In this document: one piece after another, positions 12,985-24,576 of the stretch
How positions within the stretch are numbered: position 1 is the first letter of the stretch
How the letters are laid out: every line of letters starts with the position of its first letter
Assembly (NCBI GenBank): GCA_003313425.1
Contig: NHZP01000013.1
Coordinates: forward strand, 806,001 to 870,000
Direction of reading: 5' to 3'
Origin: Pseudopyrenochaeta lycopersici
Taxonomy: Eukaryota; Ascomycota; Dothideomycetes; Pleosporales; Pseudopyrenochaetaceae
Length of the DNA: 64,000 bases
Notes under the pieces: model-generated
Told to the model about the DNA's origin: nothing
The model's input: only the letters and a program-made list of their open reading frames with translations
Databases searched by the model: none
Translations under genes and position numbers: made by a program

Positions 12985-14186
12985 AGTGGGTTGCGTGCGG
13001 AGACGGGGGGGCGGTGGTCGCGGCGGCCTGGTGAGAGCGAGCTTCAGGTGGAGGTTGGGGACACGCGCCGGCCGTCAGACATGGACATTAGCTGCGCGCA
13101 AATGCTGGAAGGATACGAAGGAAATAGAAGCGCACAGAAATTGAGAACAAAAAAAGTACACAGCGCAATTGCGATGATATATAGAGCGCACGCTCACGCA
13201 CAAGCTGCAAAGTTGACCGCCGACAACAAAAGACCATGCTTGGCGGCAGGGATGCCAGCTCTGGCGCGTCGTCTGAGCGTGTTTATGTCATCCACGGATT
13301 TGGGACTTTGTTTGGTCGACAAACGGTGACCACTGTCAGCTCTTTCACTCAAACCTTCCAAAAATTTATTGCGTAGTCTTTGGGTGGTACAGAGGTTGTA
13401 TCAACACTAGCAACTTTCGCTCCTTCATCGAAGCGCTGCCGCAATCCGTATCTACAGAAAAGCTGTTTGGATAAACAGTAGGAACACAGACAAAAGGAAA
13501 AAAGCATTCCGCCAGGAGGGGCTCATATTGACAGCCGTATATCATGAGGACGCCTGAAGCGCGATCTGGTTTTATCAGGGCCGGCCAACGAGCGAAACAT
13601 TGTGGAGAATGCGAGTACATTAAACTTTGTTGATCACCTAGCTTTTGCAAACTACGATTATAAAGTAGCACATTCTGTGGTCTACTTCTTTTTTAGTCGT
13701 GGCCAATGCCAATGAGATTGAAGATCTGCTTCTATTCAGCACGCCGACCTCGCCGGCGGCGGTTTCCCACCCTGGAGCAATGCATGCAAACGGTAGCGCA
13801 AATCCCGTCGGTATGTATGGACTCATGTTTGGGCAAAAAAGATTGTCTTTTCACCGTTATAGAGTGTGTACTTCCTAGTAGTGAATGTTAGATAGCATTG
13901 GGACGCTCAAAGCCACCCGTTTACCTATGATAAAGGTGACCAGTGTAAGCTTCAATGAAGACATGTACACATAGTTGCGCACGATTTTAGGTCAGTCTGC
14001 CATGGCAAACAGAGGCATGGTCAACACTAGAATTCTAATCACTGTTTACTACACAGACATGTTGATCGCTAGTCTTATCCCAGTAACGTTGTATGCGACA
14101 ATGTCAGGCTAGTTTTGAAATTGTGCGTAGTCACAGAACGCGGGAAAGACCTTAAAGTCTGAATCCTTAGCATACAAGACTGCTTC
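12985..14186. other. NUP170 promoter and intergenic region
   Basis: Upstream of NUP170 and downstream of the small two-exon gene at 14187-14538. Short frames only; no supportable gene, RNA or repeat. Confidence 0.45.
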
Positions 14187-14538
14187 TCAAACTCTGATAT
14201 CTTTTATCAACGCAGCCCTGATTGCTTCTGGGGTCATGGATTCATCCTCCGGCACCAGTGCCATAGCGACAGTCTGTGGCGCCGACTTTCTCAGAGATGT
14301 GATCGTTGTTTCCTTATTGATTTGGACTTGCAGGTTGTGCTTCTTCGGGTTCCCACTAGTCATCTGAGAAATTATTAAATCAATCCTTTGTATGAATACC
14401 GATGCGATTTACCCCCTGCATGTCCAAACGGAAGTCAGTGTCCTTGATAATGAGCCCACTAGAGCTTGATAAGCCGGTGAGTTTACTATCGGGGATGGAC
14501 TCGATGAATTCTTTGACTCGCTTGGTGTTTTTGCCCAT
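14187..14538 (-). CDS. Candidate small hypothetical protein, two exons
   Basis: Exons 14538..14413 and 14363..14187 join in phase 0 across a 49-nt intron (donor GTAAAT, acceptor TTCTCAG) to give about 100 residues. The product begins MGKNTKRVKEFIESIPDSK and ends in a helix-like stretch, MTPEAIRAALIKDIRV. The sequence is hydrophilic with no signal peptide or membrane segment. I do not recognise a family. Support is limited to matching splice phase, plausible composition and an ATG in frame. The donor is not ideal, so this could be a chance model or a remnant. Confidence 0.38.
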
Positions 14539-15231
14539 TTTGTGAAAAGCTCGGAATGGCGTTAGGATGGGATTGGCAATTAGAGATGAGGAATATAACA
14601 CAGGTGAAGGCGTTTCTTCGGGCAAGATAGGATTTAGACTTTCTAATCCACTATCTATTCATCTATGTAGCATGAAGGTCTTGTTATATGCTTCTACTGT
14701 AGACGTTGGGGTCAAATGTAGCTACCGAACAACCATGCCACACAGGGCGCTAATTGAAGACGGCGAGGACCGGTTGCATATAATCAATATAACCGCTTGT
14801 GTCATAACGTTTCATATTAAGAGTTTAGAGCGCTTAAAGGCTGATCAAGTGGGCTGGTGAATTGCTAGACATGCATATTTCCCCGCATTTCGGAACCAAG
14901 AAACCGTGGCCAGCAGCAAGTTACTTTGGCAAATCAACATGGATATCGCGAGAACTACTCGGCGTTGTCTGAAGTTTATCTCAACCTCATGCGTAACATA
15001 GTGTCGCGCGGGGTACGGAACCTTCCGCGCTGTGGTCGATTGCGCCTAAGGTGTGCTAGAATCAGGTCCTTTCGCATCTGATGCGCTTCGATGCGAGCAT
15101 GAGTATGATGGCTTGTGTTTAGCTCTACTTGTTGGTACAACCTTTCATAAACCCAATTGAGGCATCTTAAATGGTAGGATTGGTTGCTTTTAGCGTGGTC
15201 GGGGGATCGAAAGCGTTGTTTGTCGTGTTGA
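14539..15231. other. Intergenic region
   Basis: About 690 bp between the small hypothetical gene and the end of the APH-fold kinase gene. Nothing supportable on either strand. Confidence 0.45.
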
Positions 15232-16506
15232 TCATTCTATCAACTTGGCCGCCAGACTCTCCAGATTTCCTTCCATGTACGCGTTCAACCAACGACTTAC
15301 AATCTTGAAGCTCCAATCATTGTCACAATTGTGCACTGCTTTTTCGAAATCCGATCGCAAAGTGTTCGTCTCCAAAATTGATATCCAATTCGGGCTTAGT
15401 GTCTTCATCTCGTCTAAGAAGAGTTTCCTAAGTTGCGTTTGCTCATACTCCAATAGGTGATCCCAGTAGAGTGCATTGACGCCTTCGTTATCAAGTGTCC
15501 CCGGTAATGTAGACTCTTGCGTTTCGGAGGTCAAATCTGGAGCATATTCGGTTTTTTCGGGCTTCGCTTCCCGCGTTCGTCCTTCAAGTAGGCGTGGTAG
15601 TTGGCACGCGCGCCATAAAGGCAATACAGAAACACACTCCCAGTCAATGATCGCCGTCAGTTTACCTCCTTCGTCAACGAGAATGTTCTCCATGTGAAGA
15701 TCGTCGTGGAAGAGGATGCTTTCTTCACATTCGGTAGTGTCAGGCTGAAACACCTGAGGGAGGATCTGTAGTATCCTCGTGGCGAGGTCCTTAGCAAACT
15801 CAGCGTCCTCGATTTCATCTTCATCATCCGAATTGTGTAGTATGAGCTCTTGGTCAGCAAGTACGAATTCCAGTCGCGCTTGGAGCCAGTCCCGGCTAGC
15901 CTCGAATGGTCCTCGAGGTACACTGTGTTCGAGATGATTGCCCCAGAAGAAAAAAAGCGAGACCATCTTGCCTAGCACGAATGTACCTTGGCCCTCCTCG
16001 TGGAACAGATTTCCGATGCCTCGAAAGTGGGCGGAAAACAACTGAGCCTGGAATTGTGCCATCTGTTTAATGATTACTTCCTTCGCTTCCCATGCAAGTG
16101 TCCTCCATTTTTTCCCGAGAGCCTCGCCGGGCATCATTTCCATTAGGATCCACTCGAAGCCCAGTTCGTTTTGATTGTCAGAATCAGAGGCTATAATGCG
16201 GGGAACAGGCATGTTGGTGGCTTTGCGGACAAACTCAATTGTTGCGACCTCGCTCTTGGTTTTCAGGTGTGGATCTACAGGCAAAGATACTCGAAGAAGA
16301 CTGTCTGAGGAAGAAGTGGAAATCTTGTAAAGCTTGTTGAAAGCTCCCTGTGCATGGAAAGTAATTTTGACTGGAGACTCCTCATCATCATGACCCAAAT
16401 GCTTGCGTGCAATCTGTGCGATAATATCCAGGTCAGGTTCCTCTGTCCACCGAGGCTCCAGGCCGAAAGTCGTTGAGACCCATTCCAAACCACGTTGGTT
16501 CGGCAT
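15232..16506 (-). CDS. Aminoglycoside-phosphotransferase-fold (APH) kinase-like protein
   Basis: A single-exon gene of 424 residues if it starts at the first ATG, 16506 (MPNQRG). The open frame continues upstream to 16572 but only from a TTG. The protein-kinase-like APH fold is shown by an N-terminal nucleotide-binding region (TFHAQGAFNKLYKIS, then SLLRVSLP), the catalytic loop FHDDLHMENILVDEGG and the metal-binding IDWE motif. This large fungal family phosphorylates unknown small molecules, and antibiotic resistance should not be assumed. The C-terminal 120 residues are helical and acidic. It is divergent from AIM41 with about 226 bp between the starts, so the two may share a promoter. Confidence 0.88.
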   Translation of the reverse strand: MPNQRGLEWVSTTFGLEPRWTEEPDLDIIAQIARKHLGHDDEESPVKITFHAQGAFNKLYKISTSSSDSLLRVSLPVDPHLKTKSEVATIEFVRKATNMPVPRIIASDSDNQNELGFEWILMEMMPGEALGKKWRTLAWEAKEVIIKQMAQFQAQLFSAHFRGIGNLFHEEGQGTFVLGKMVSLFFFWGNHLEHSVPRGPFEASRDWLQARLEFVLADQELILHNSDDEDEIEDAEFAKDLATRILQILPQVFQPDTTECEESILFHDDLHMENILVDEGGKLTAIIDWECVSVLPLWRACQLPRLLEGRTREAKPEKTEYAPDLTSETQESTLPGTLDNEGVNALYWDHLLEYEQTQLRKLFLDEMKTLSPNWISILETNTLRSDFEKAVHNCDNDWSFKIVSRWLNAYMEGNLESLAAKLIE

Positions 16507-16732
16507 TGTCGTGAAATTGATGAGAGTACCTTTTGGCCTAATCGTGTTATAAAATATTGTCAGCACTGACAAGAGGAGGTGCGGTTAAACAATGAGCCCG
16601 ACTCGAAGACTGTGAACGGAGATTACAACCAATCAAACTGCGTAATCACGCGCAGTGCACGTGCACAAATTATTTACCGCCATCACTGAGTTGCGAAGCT
16701 TTTACATCTCGACCAGCGTCACCTCAGTCACA
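16507..16732. promoter_or_regulatory. Divergent promoter between the APH-fold kinase and AIM41
   Basis: A compact intergenic stretch separating two start codons on opposite strands. Part of it may encode 5' leader. No specific factor site is claimed. Confidence 0.45.
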
Positions 16733-17284
16733 ATGTCACTCTTTCGCCCAATGCTGCTCCGAGCTAGACCAGTTTGCTTTCGCTCTGGCGTTCTCGCTCT
16801 TCGCTACTCATCCACATCCACATCCGAAGCCACAGTCCTTCCCCGATTACAGGCCGACCTGAAAGATGCTATGCGTGCGAAGAATAAACCCGCTCTCAAC
16901 ACAATCCGAGCCTTACAAGCCGAGATTATAAATGCCTCAAAAACCGCAAAGCCCATCACGACCGACGGCGCCTTCTACTCCCTCATCCAAAAACAAATAA
17001 AAGCTTCAAATACCGCTATCGAGGAATTCCAGGCCGCGAAACGGGAAGACCTTGTCAGCAAGGAGCAAGAACAGTTGAATGTCTTGAACAAGTATGCAGA
17101 CCAGATACCAAAAGTTCCAGAGAGCGAGATCGATGAGCTCGTGAAGAGTGTGTTGGAGACGTTAGATGAGGGGAAGAGAAGTTTCGGCAGCGTGATGGGC
17201 AAGGTCATGGGAGGCATCAAGGGACGGCCATACAATGTCGAGTATGTGACGAAGAAGATTCAGGAGGCTGTTGGAACCAAATAA
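16733..17284 (+). CDS. AIM41: Aim41-like mitochondrial GatB/Yqey-domain protein
   Basis: The gene encodes 183 residues from the ATG at 16733 (MSLFRPMLLRARPVCFRSGV), an Arg-rich, acid-free N-terminus typical of a mitochondrial presequence. An open frame extends upstream to 16655, but that start would bury the presequence. The body is a Yqey/GatB-like helical domain, with LQADLKDAMRAKNKPALNTI, then GAFYSLIQKQIKASNTAIEE and a C-terminal GSVMGKVMGGIKGR motif. Yeast Aim41 is mitochondrial with an unresolved role. GatB-tail domains bind tRNA in amidotransferases, but no amidotransferase activity follows from this domain alone. No intron is needed. Confidence 0.9.
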   Translation: MSLFRPMLLRARPVCFRSGVLALRYSSTSTSEATVLPRLQADLKDAMRAKNKPALNTIRALQAEIINASKTAKPITTDGAFYSLIQKQIKASNTAIEEFQAAKREDLVSKEQEQLNVLNKYADQIPKVPESEIDELVKSVLETLDEGKRSFGSVMGKVMGGIKGRPYNVEYVTKKIQEAVGTK

Positions 17285-18442
17285 AACGGTACTCAGGAAA
17301 GCACTCCGGTCAAATAGGACCTCTGTATATACGGTGTATGATTGCTGTAAGATATAGACATACCCCTTACCTCTGGAGGAGTATGATGTACATAGTGCAC
17401 TTGCTCCATGTAAAGTTATGTGTATTGCAGCTGGCTGCTGCTGTGATGAAGAAAGTGCTTTGGCGCAAGACGTTTCCAGCAGGTATGCCTGCGGTACCCC
17501 ATCATTGCTTGTGCTCCACCCTACGAGGCTGCATTGTGTGCCGAGTACCTTTGGGCTTTCTTCGCTGGGAGAAATTGGGCATGATTGCGACCATTGGGTT
17601 TTGACGCTACGATTGTCCGGTGAGAAACACAACGGCAGCGGGCCGTTCCTGAAAGATTTCAGACCACGTTGAGAGCCGGCATTTACTTCCGGTGATGAGG
17701 AAGCCCATTGTCAAGTCTTCACCCCTGGACACGAAATACGACGTGGTAGTAGTGTTGAGGCTGAGAACGTCGTGGCTTGCGAAGCGGAAACTACCCCACA
17801 GGCCGGCCAATCCTGCTTCGCGCCCTCCAATATGACGTCACTGTGCTCAACTTCGAAGGCTTGCTCATGCACCCGCTTGCTTCTGTCCGGTGACAACACT
17901 GGTTAGACGGGGTAGCCCTGGTAAAAATTGAGCCTTGGGTCACGACGATAATTTCATCGCCTGCGTGAATGTCGCCTGAAAATCTTCAATCTCGTCATGT
18001 CAACAGCCATGTATTCTGCCCAACATCAACGCCCAAATGCCCGCTTTGCATGTACTTGAGACATGGAGCATGCCGCGACAAACGGAAGTTTGACGAGCAT
18101 CAGGGGTACATCCCTCCAGTTATGTCTCGAGCTGGCGCCCTAGTGCAATGCAGGGAAGTGCCTGTGTGAGCGCCGATGACGAAGCCGTCCCCAAAGCCCA
18201 CATGTAAAGTTGGTCGCGCCCACACACCACCATTGCACCCCTCGAGCCTTGGACCATATAGTTCCTTGTTATCCGCTCTCTGTGCTGCCCTCTTACCATC
18301 GCAGTGACCGTCGCAATCTCTTCCAGATCGCACTAACATCAATTACCTTCCGTCTTTCTAGAAGGTTACCCGGCAGCCCCGCATCACATACTTCTTACAT
18401 CAACGATTCGCAAAGTGAAGCTTACCACTTTGTCGCTCAGTC
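17285..18442. other. Intergenic region, no supportable gene
   Basis: About 1.15 kb between AIM41 and the DUF8035-like gene. Short frames occur on both strands without motifs. It holds the AIM41 3' end and the promoter of the next gene. Confidence 0.45.
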
Positions 18443-19982
18443 ATGTATCGCTCTTCGACAGGAAATCTAGATCACTATGATGATCCACCCCGTGGCGGTG
18501 AGCGATGGGATCGCGACAGATTTGAGCGCATGAGGAGAGGAGGTGGAGGTGGCCGTGGTGGTGATGACTACGAGCATTTCCGCTACCAAGAACACGATCG
18601 CTATCCCGGAGGCCACCGGGATGTTGACATTCATGAAGATCGCCAACGACGAGGCCCGCCGGTTATGGAAAGAGAGCGATTCCATGATGATGATCGCTTC
18701 GAACGACATTCGCGCCGCCATACTGACCTGTTCCACGAACCTACGCCATCCGAAGTAGCCAATCAGGCGCTTGCCCCTTACCGTCGAAAGTCAGTTATTG
18801 ACAAGGACGTCAACATTGATATCGATATACACTCGCATCGACAGCCTGCTCGACCTGCTCGACCAGTAAGACCTGGCTATATCCGGCGACAGTCATCCCT
18901 CGATACCTTTGATCGTCGACCTGTGCCACGATATGCCGAGATTGAGAGGTACGAAAGGCAGGATTATAGACCACCTGCCAATGTTCCTATTCCACTCCCG
19001 ATTCGCGAACGTCGCAGATCGCCTCCTCGTCGCTACGAGGAGGATTACGAGGACGTCAGGTTCGATGACCGCAGCGGAAGAGGCAGAGAGCGAGAGGAGT
19101 ACCGTGAGGTCGAAGTGCACAGAGAAAAGAGCAAAGTACGGAGAAGCAAGAGCGTGGCGAAGTCAACGCGCAGCTCCTCCATGTCCAGTTTTGAAGAAAT
19201 CCAGCCTTCGCGAGCGACCTGGGGAAAGAAGGGCAAGACCAGACTCCCGAAGCGCTTGGTTAAAAAGCAAGCCGTTATTGAACTTGGGTATCCATTCGAG
19301 GAAGAGGTATGCGTTCCTTGTTAAAATCCAGAACGTCTCTAACGACAGCAGGACGACTTCATAATTGTCACACGAGCTCTCGAAAAGGACCATATTGATG
19401 AAGTGATCAAGATCAGTGAGAACTACAAAGAGGGTGCGTAATTCACGTCAGGTTGAATTTCTGAGCTAACATATAGCAGAAAAAACGACATATGTGTACG
19501 AAGAAAAAGTCACGGAAGCTCCTCCTCCACCTCCTGCCTCTGTTGTACCGCCTCCTCCTCCACAGGAATACTACCCTCCTCCGCCTCCATCCATAGTGCA
19601 CGCGCCCCCTCCACCTCCTCCGGCAGCGTATGCGCCACCCCCAGCATCCCACCACGCGCCATCGCACTATGCTCCTTCAGAGCGCCCCCCTTCGCCCTCC
19701 ATCCACGAGCATGAACGATACGTTGAAATTGAGCGCTCCAACGCTATGCACGGACCCGCCACCGCTTTCCTCCCTGAAGGCCGCCAGATTGTCCGCAGGC
19801 GCTCAGAACGCGATATTCGTGAAGAGATTCGCTCGCTTGAAGAGGAGCGCCGCATGCTCAAGTACGAGCGTGACGGAGACCGCGACTACGAGTTCATTGA
19901 AACCCGACCGGCGCGCAGAGAGGTGATCCGCGTCGACAAGGATCGAAAGGGTAGGTTGGCCCTTGTTCGCTCCGCTCGTTGA
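18443..19982 (+). CDS. Arg/Asp-rich protein with a C-terminal DUF8035-like segment
   Basis: Exons 18443..19306, 19352..19433 and 19480..19982 join in phase to 482 residues. The N-terminal half is highly charged and disordered, with Gly-rich and RD/RE/HR clusters (MRRGGGGGRGGDDYEHF and similar). The middle holds a conserved segment, GYPFEEEDDFIIVTRALEKDH, then IDEVIKISENYKE, split by the first intron; I associate it with fungal DUF8035. Next come a Pro-rich stretch with repeated PPPP runs and a charged helical C-terminus (RSERDIREEIRSLEEERR). Introns are 45 and 46 nt, among the shortest here. Function is unknown; composition suggests a disordered scaffold or RNA-associated protein, but that is inference. 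Confidence 0.8.
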
Positions 19983-20410
19983 GACCGACAATTGATGAAT
20001 CTGGGTAGGACGACGGGATAGGCCGAATCCAAAGATTGTAGCGGCGATGATGAGCACGCTTACATGATTGGGCATATTCTATGGCGCATTATTTGGATTT
20101 CTTACGGCTGGGAATGACTCTTCCAATCCTCGGTGATTTTAGGTGGCTTTTTGAAGTTTGGAGAGAGTGGGTTTTTTTACTTCTTTACGATTTACGGCTG
20201 GATCTTTGTCTTTTTTTTTATTCTTCTTCCAGTTTTTCTATAAGGGGTTCTACTTCTGGCGTGACTATACAGGGAGCCCTCATAGCTGTACATTGGGTAT
20301 CGGCGAATTCACGTACTGTAACGGTCGGCAACGAAATGAATGAGCTACACTATAATCCTGTTCCCTAGAACCAGTGCAGCCAATTTTTGACTTTTGCTCT
20401 ATACGTGCAC

Positions 20411-21401
20411 TCACAGCTTTTTCTTCGTCACAGGCACCAAGCCCTTGTGCGTGGAGATGAGCTGGTCCAACCTCGCATAGCAGTCCAATGTCATGAAAAC
20501 ACCTACACCCATGATTAGTAAACGATCACTCTAAATATATAAATTTGAATCACCAGTGTCAAACAGTAGCAACTGCAGTCCCTGTTTCCAACGTTTTAAA
20601 AAAAGTTTAGACTTACCAGCAGCGAGATATCCCCCATACATGCCCCCAAGCCCGCCTAGTCCTCTCTGCGCAGCACTGAGTTCCTCCCAACTCAGCATCT
20701 CGGCCAAACAAACCAAGGTCGTTAGACTAGTCTCTAGGCCAAAAACGAGGAGGGCGAGAGGGACCCGGGGGTCATCGCGCAGCAGCGCGGGGATAGCCCA
20801 GAGAGTGAGGGGAAGATGGTAAACCAGTTCGAGGAAAGTTAGGAGGGGGAACCATGCTCTATGTGGGTGTTAGCCTGCTTGTGCAATTGAATAGATAGAA
20901 TGAGGATGTACTTACGGGGCATTGTAGAAGAAGCGATCACCGTATGTAGCAACATACCAGTCGCGCAGGGAGCCCATCCAAAGAGGCTTGATTTGAATTG
21001 GGTAGTAGGCTGTCAGGTCGAACCCTTTACATGGTTAGTACTGATTATCGCTGAAAAAGTATATATTTTTGCCAAAGCGCTATGCACCATATTGACATTC
21101 GCCGTCATCGCATGGGCTCGATCTTCTTTCAATTGCGCATTGGAGATGAGCATAACAAAACAATGTTGAAGACCAATGTCGCAGATGTTAGGCTATTGAC
21201 GTGACCAAATACAAGTAAAGACAAATCCAATATGGAAGAAGACCTAGATGAGCTAGGATGAAATTGGAACACGAAGTTCGAGATCAAAAGAAGAAGCTGG
21301 TACAAACAAACTTGTGACTCACCAAGCATAACCGGCAGATGGACAATAAAGAAGACAAGGTACACAAAGTCCCGCTTCCTCTGGAAAATAGAGATCGCCA
21401 T
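20411..21401 (-). CDS. TMEM97/sigma-2-receptor-like EXPERA membrane protein
   Basis: Four exons (minus) 21401..21323, 21024..20916, 20858..20617 and 20502..20411 join in phase to 173 residues. Introns are 298, 57 and 114 nt. It has four hydrophobic segments: YLVFFIVHLPVML, a second around WFPLLTFLELVYHLPLTLWA, a third at VPLALLVFGLETSLTTLVCL and a short fourth before an aspartate in a FMTLDC motif. After helix 1 comes an FDLTAYYP segment. The C-terminus KKKL is a dilysine-type ER retrieval signal. This layout matches the TMEM6/97 (EXPERA) family, which binds sterol-like ligands in the ER. It is convergent with the DUF8035-like gene and divergent from the transporter. Confidence 0.85.
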
Positions 21402-22617
21402 TTCGGATAATTGTTGGCGGCAGATTCCAGTCCTGTGTTGATGGTGGTTGTTGTTGGAAAGGAGAGGTTTGAGACGCTTACTGCAAGGGGAAATTGGGGC
21501 GTCAGCAAGTCCTGTGGTACGTGCGCGAAGGCTTTGATATCCTTGAACGACATTAGCAACGATCTCCAACTATTGTTATCCGCATCATATCGTCATACAA
21601 CTCATGATCCATTGATTTCAACTCTTGCTCTACTAACGTTCCATCATTTCTGCAAGCTGGTGACTAGCGCGTGCTACTGCCATGCGTTGTCGTGACGACC
21701 AGGATATTGATATTTCCTTATCTTACGTTGGCAAGGGCGTTTCAGATGACGCTCCAACACACACCCGGGATATCGTTCCTACGTGGTTTTCACAAACGAA
21801 TTCCATGTCAGTGTGTTGCTTTGGCACACTATCGTTTACCGCACAGCGGCGTTTCATCCGCATGCCAGACAGATCATACAAACCTTAGTTAACCTGACAC
21901 CATAATCAACATGGAAGGGAACCGCGGTCAAATTGCTCTGAATACTTACAACAAACTTTGACACGATGTGCGATTTAACTTTAATCATTAAAACGTTCTA
22001 GCTCACATTCGGCGCTTATTTGCTGCGCTTTCCCGAACATCACGATGAAGTCGCGAAAATCGACCATCAAGGCCCAAAATGCAGATACATTCAGGCTGAA
22101 TGTAACCCCGCAAAAGCTTAGGTATGACAACCATCTGGATACCGAGAGGAGCAGGCATCATGAGAAACATCACGTGAAAGCCGGCTTACAGTGGAGCAAC
22201 ATATCGACTGGCTGTCCAATTAGATACCCATGACACCGCATCGGCGGGTCTTCCACCTCAGCATTCCCACGGCTCGTTTATCCTTAGGTTGCTTAACGGG
22301 CTAAATGCAACCGACGATCGCCCCAGCGGCCAGAAACGAGCCAGGAGTGGATACAATAGCTGCCAACATTCCCCACTGCCAAGGATCCTGCACTGATCCT
22401 ACACAGGGTATCTGGATAATATCATATTGTGGGACATGCTGTGTGCAGCGCTGTACAAGAGCATGCAGTGCCCAGCAATTGCGCGTGGGGCCTGGCCTTT
22501 CGGGGGCACATCTTTGCAAGATTGTATTGATCATCGTTCTTGTATTGTTTCAGAACGCAGGAAATTCGAAAGAACAACGAACGCTGGAAACATAGGATAC
22601 TGATATAATTCGTCACC
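21402..22617. other. Intergenic region between divergent genes
   Basis: About 1.2 kb upstream of both the TMEM97-like gene and the sugar transporter; presumed promoters. No gene is supportable. Confidence 0.45.
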
Positions 22618-24487
22618 ATGGCTGGAGGAGGCACTGGTGCGGCTGGCTTTGATGCAGCCTTACAACGAAGGCAGGCGTTGATGGGAGCCAGTGGACCAAG
22701 AGCGCTCGTCAAGAACTTCAAGGTCTTCCGCATTGCTCTCTTTGCTTGCCTGGGTGGTGTCCTTTATGGCTACAACCAAGGCATGTTCAGCGGCATCCTA
22801 GCCATGCCGTCATTCGGCAAGCGTACGTCTTCATGCCCAAGTCCAATACTCCTCGACTAACATCTTGCAAGACACGGATGGATACATCGATAACCCCACC
22901 CAGAAGGGCTGGCTTACCGCCATCCTGGAACTCGGTGCCTGGTTTGGAGCAGTAATGTCTGGGTTCCTTGCTGAAGTCGCCTCCCGCAAGTACGGAGTCC
23001 TCATTGCCACTGGCATTTTCATCATCGGTGTCATTGTTCAAGCGACGGCCATTGTTGGTGGCCACGATGAGATTCTTGCCGGCCGCTTTATAACGTGAGC
23101 GGCATATCACCCTCGAGTAAAGTGACCTTGAACAATTAACAAGTCGTAGTGGTATTGGCGTTGGTAGCCTTTCAGTCATTGTACCAATGTACAATTCGGA
23201 ATGTTCACCTCCGTGAGTACACCATCGATGCTCTCGAGAAATTTATCTCGTGCGCTCTAGCAGGAGTGCTAATCCTTTACCTTCAGGGAAGTTCGAGGAG
23301 CTCTTGTGGCACTGCAGCAACTCGCTATTACCTTTGGCATTATGATTTCCTTCTGGATCAACTACGGAACAAACTACATCGGCGGCACAACTGTCGATAC
23401 GCAGTCCAATGCCGCCTGGCTTGTACCCATCTGCCTCCAACTCGTGCCCGCCGTCGTCCTTCTCGTAGGTATGATCTGGATGCCGTTTTCGCCCCGTTGG
23501 CTCGTCCACCACGGCCGCGAAGCAGAGGCGCGCAAGAACCTGGCCCACCTTCGTGGCCTACCTGAAGACCACGAACTGATTGAGCTTGAATTCCTCGAAA
23601 TCAAAGCTCAGTCTCTCTTCGAGAAGCGCAGCGTCGCCGAGGCGTTTCCTCACCTCCAGGCGCAGACGGCATGGAACACGTTCAAATTGCAATTCGTCGC
23701 CATTGGCGCTTTGTTCAAAACAAAGGCCATGTTCAAGCGTGTCGTCGTTGCGACGGTGACTATGTTCTTCCAGCAATGGTCTGGCATCAACGCCGTCCTC
23801 TACTACGCGCCTCAGATCTTCGACCAGCTCGGGCTGACGGGAAACACCACTTCGCTGCTCGCCACGGGTGTCGTCGGCATCGTCATGTTCATTGCGACCA
23901 TCCCCGCAGTCCTGTACATCGACCGCCTAGGCCGGAAACCCGTCCTTGCAATCGGCGCCATCGGCATGGGCGTCTCGCACATCATCATCGCCATCATTCT
24001 CGCCAAGAACATCAACCGCTTCGCCGAAGAGCCCGGCGCAGGCTGGGCCGCCGTCGTAATGGTCTGGCTCTTCGTCATCCACTTCGGCTACTCCTGGGGC
24101 CCCTGTGCGTGGATTCTGATCGCAGAGATCTGGCCCTTGTCCACGCGCCCGTACGGCACCGCGCTGGGCGGCAGCAGCAACTGGATGAACAATTTCATTA
24201 TTGGCCAGATCACGCCGGACTTGCTGGAAAAGATTACATATGGCACATATATCCTGTTTGGCCTGTTGACGTTTGTCGGCGCGGCGTTTATCTGGTTCTT
24301 CGTCCCTGAGACGAAGAGGTTGAGCTTGGAGGAGATGGATATTATCTTTGGAAGCGAGGGTACCGCGCTCAAGGACCAGGAGCGCATGGAGGAGATTAAT
24401 CGCGAGATTGGGCTTTCAGGATTGGCGGGCGATGTGTCGCCCATGCATGAAGGAGTGGTTGCGGGCTCGGAGAAGGGTGTCGTGTAG
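22618..24487 (+). CDS. MFS sugar/quinate-type transporter
   Basis: Exons 22618..22822, 22872..23094, 23150..23212 and 23287..24487 join in phase to 563 residues with 12 predicted helices. Introns are 49, 55 and 74 nt and cluster at the 5' end, one right after the GRFITGIGVG motif begins. Sugar-porter signatures are present: LYGYNQGMFSGIL in helix 1, GRFITGIGVGSLS, PFSPRWLVHHGRE in the central loop, QQWSGINAVLYYAPQIF in helix 7, DRLGRKP and the C-terminal PETKRLSLEEMD. The substrate cannot be told from sequence; quinate, hexose and polyol porters all share these motifs. It ends 89 bp from the end of HRQ1 on the other strand. Confidence 0.92.
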
Positions 24488-24576
24488 CACGGACAGGGCA
24501 CATGGCCCAGATGATGGATTATTTTGAATTGTTGATCGGAGCACTCCACAGACTCTTGACTTTAATATTTAGTATG

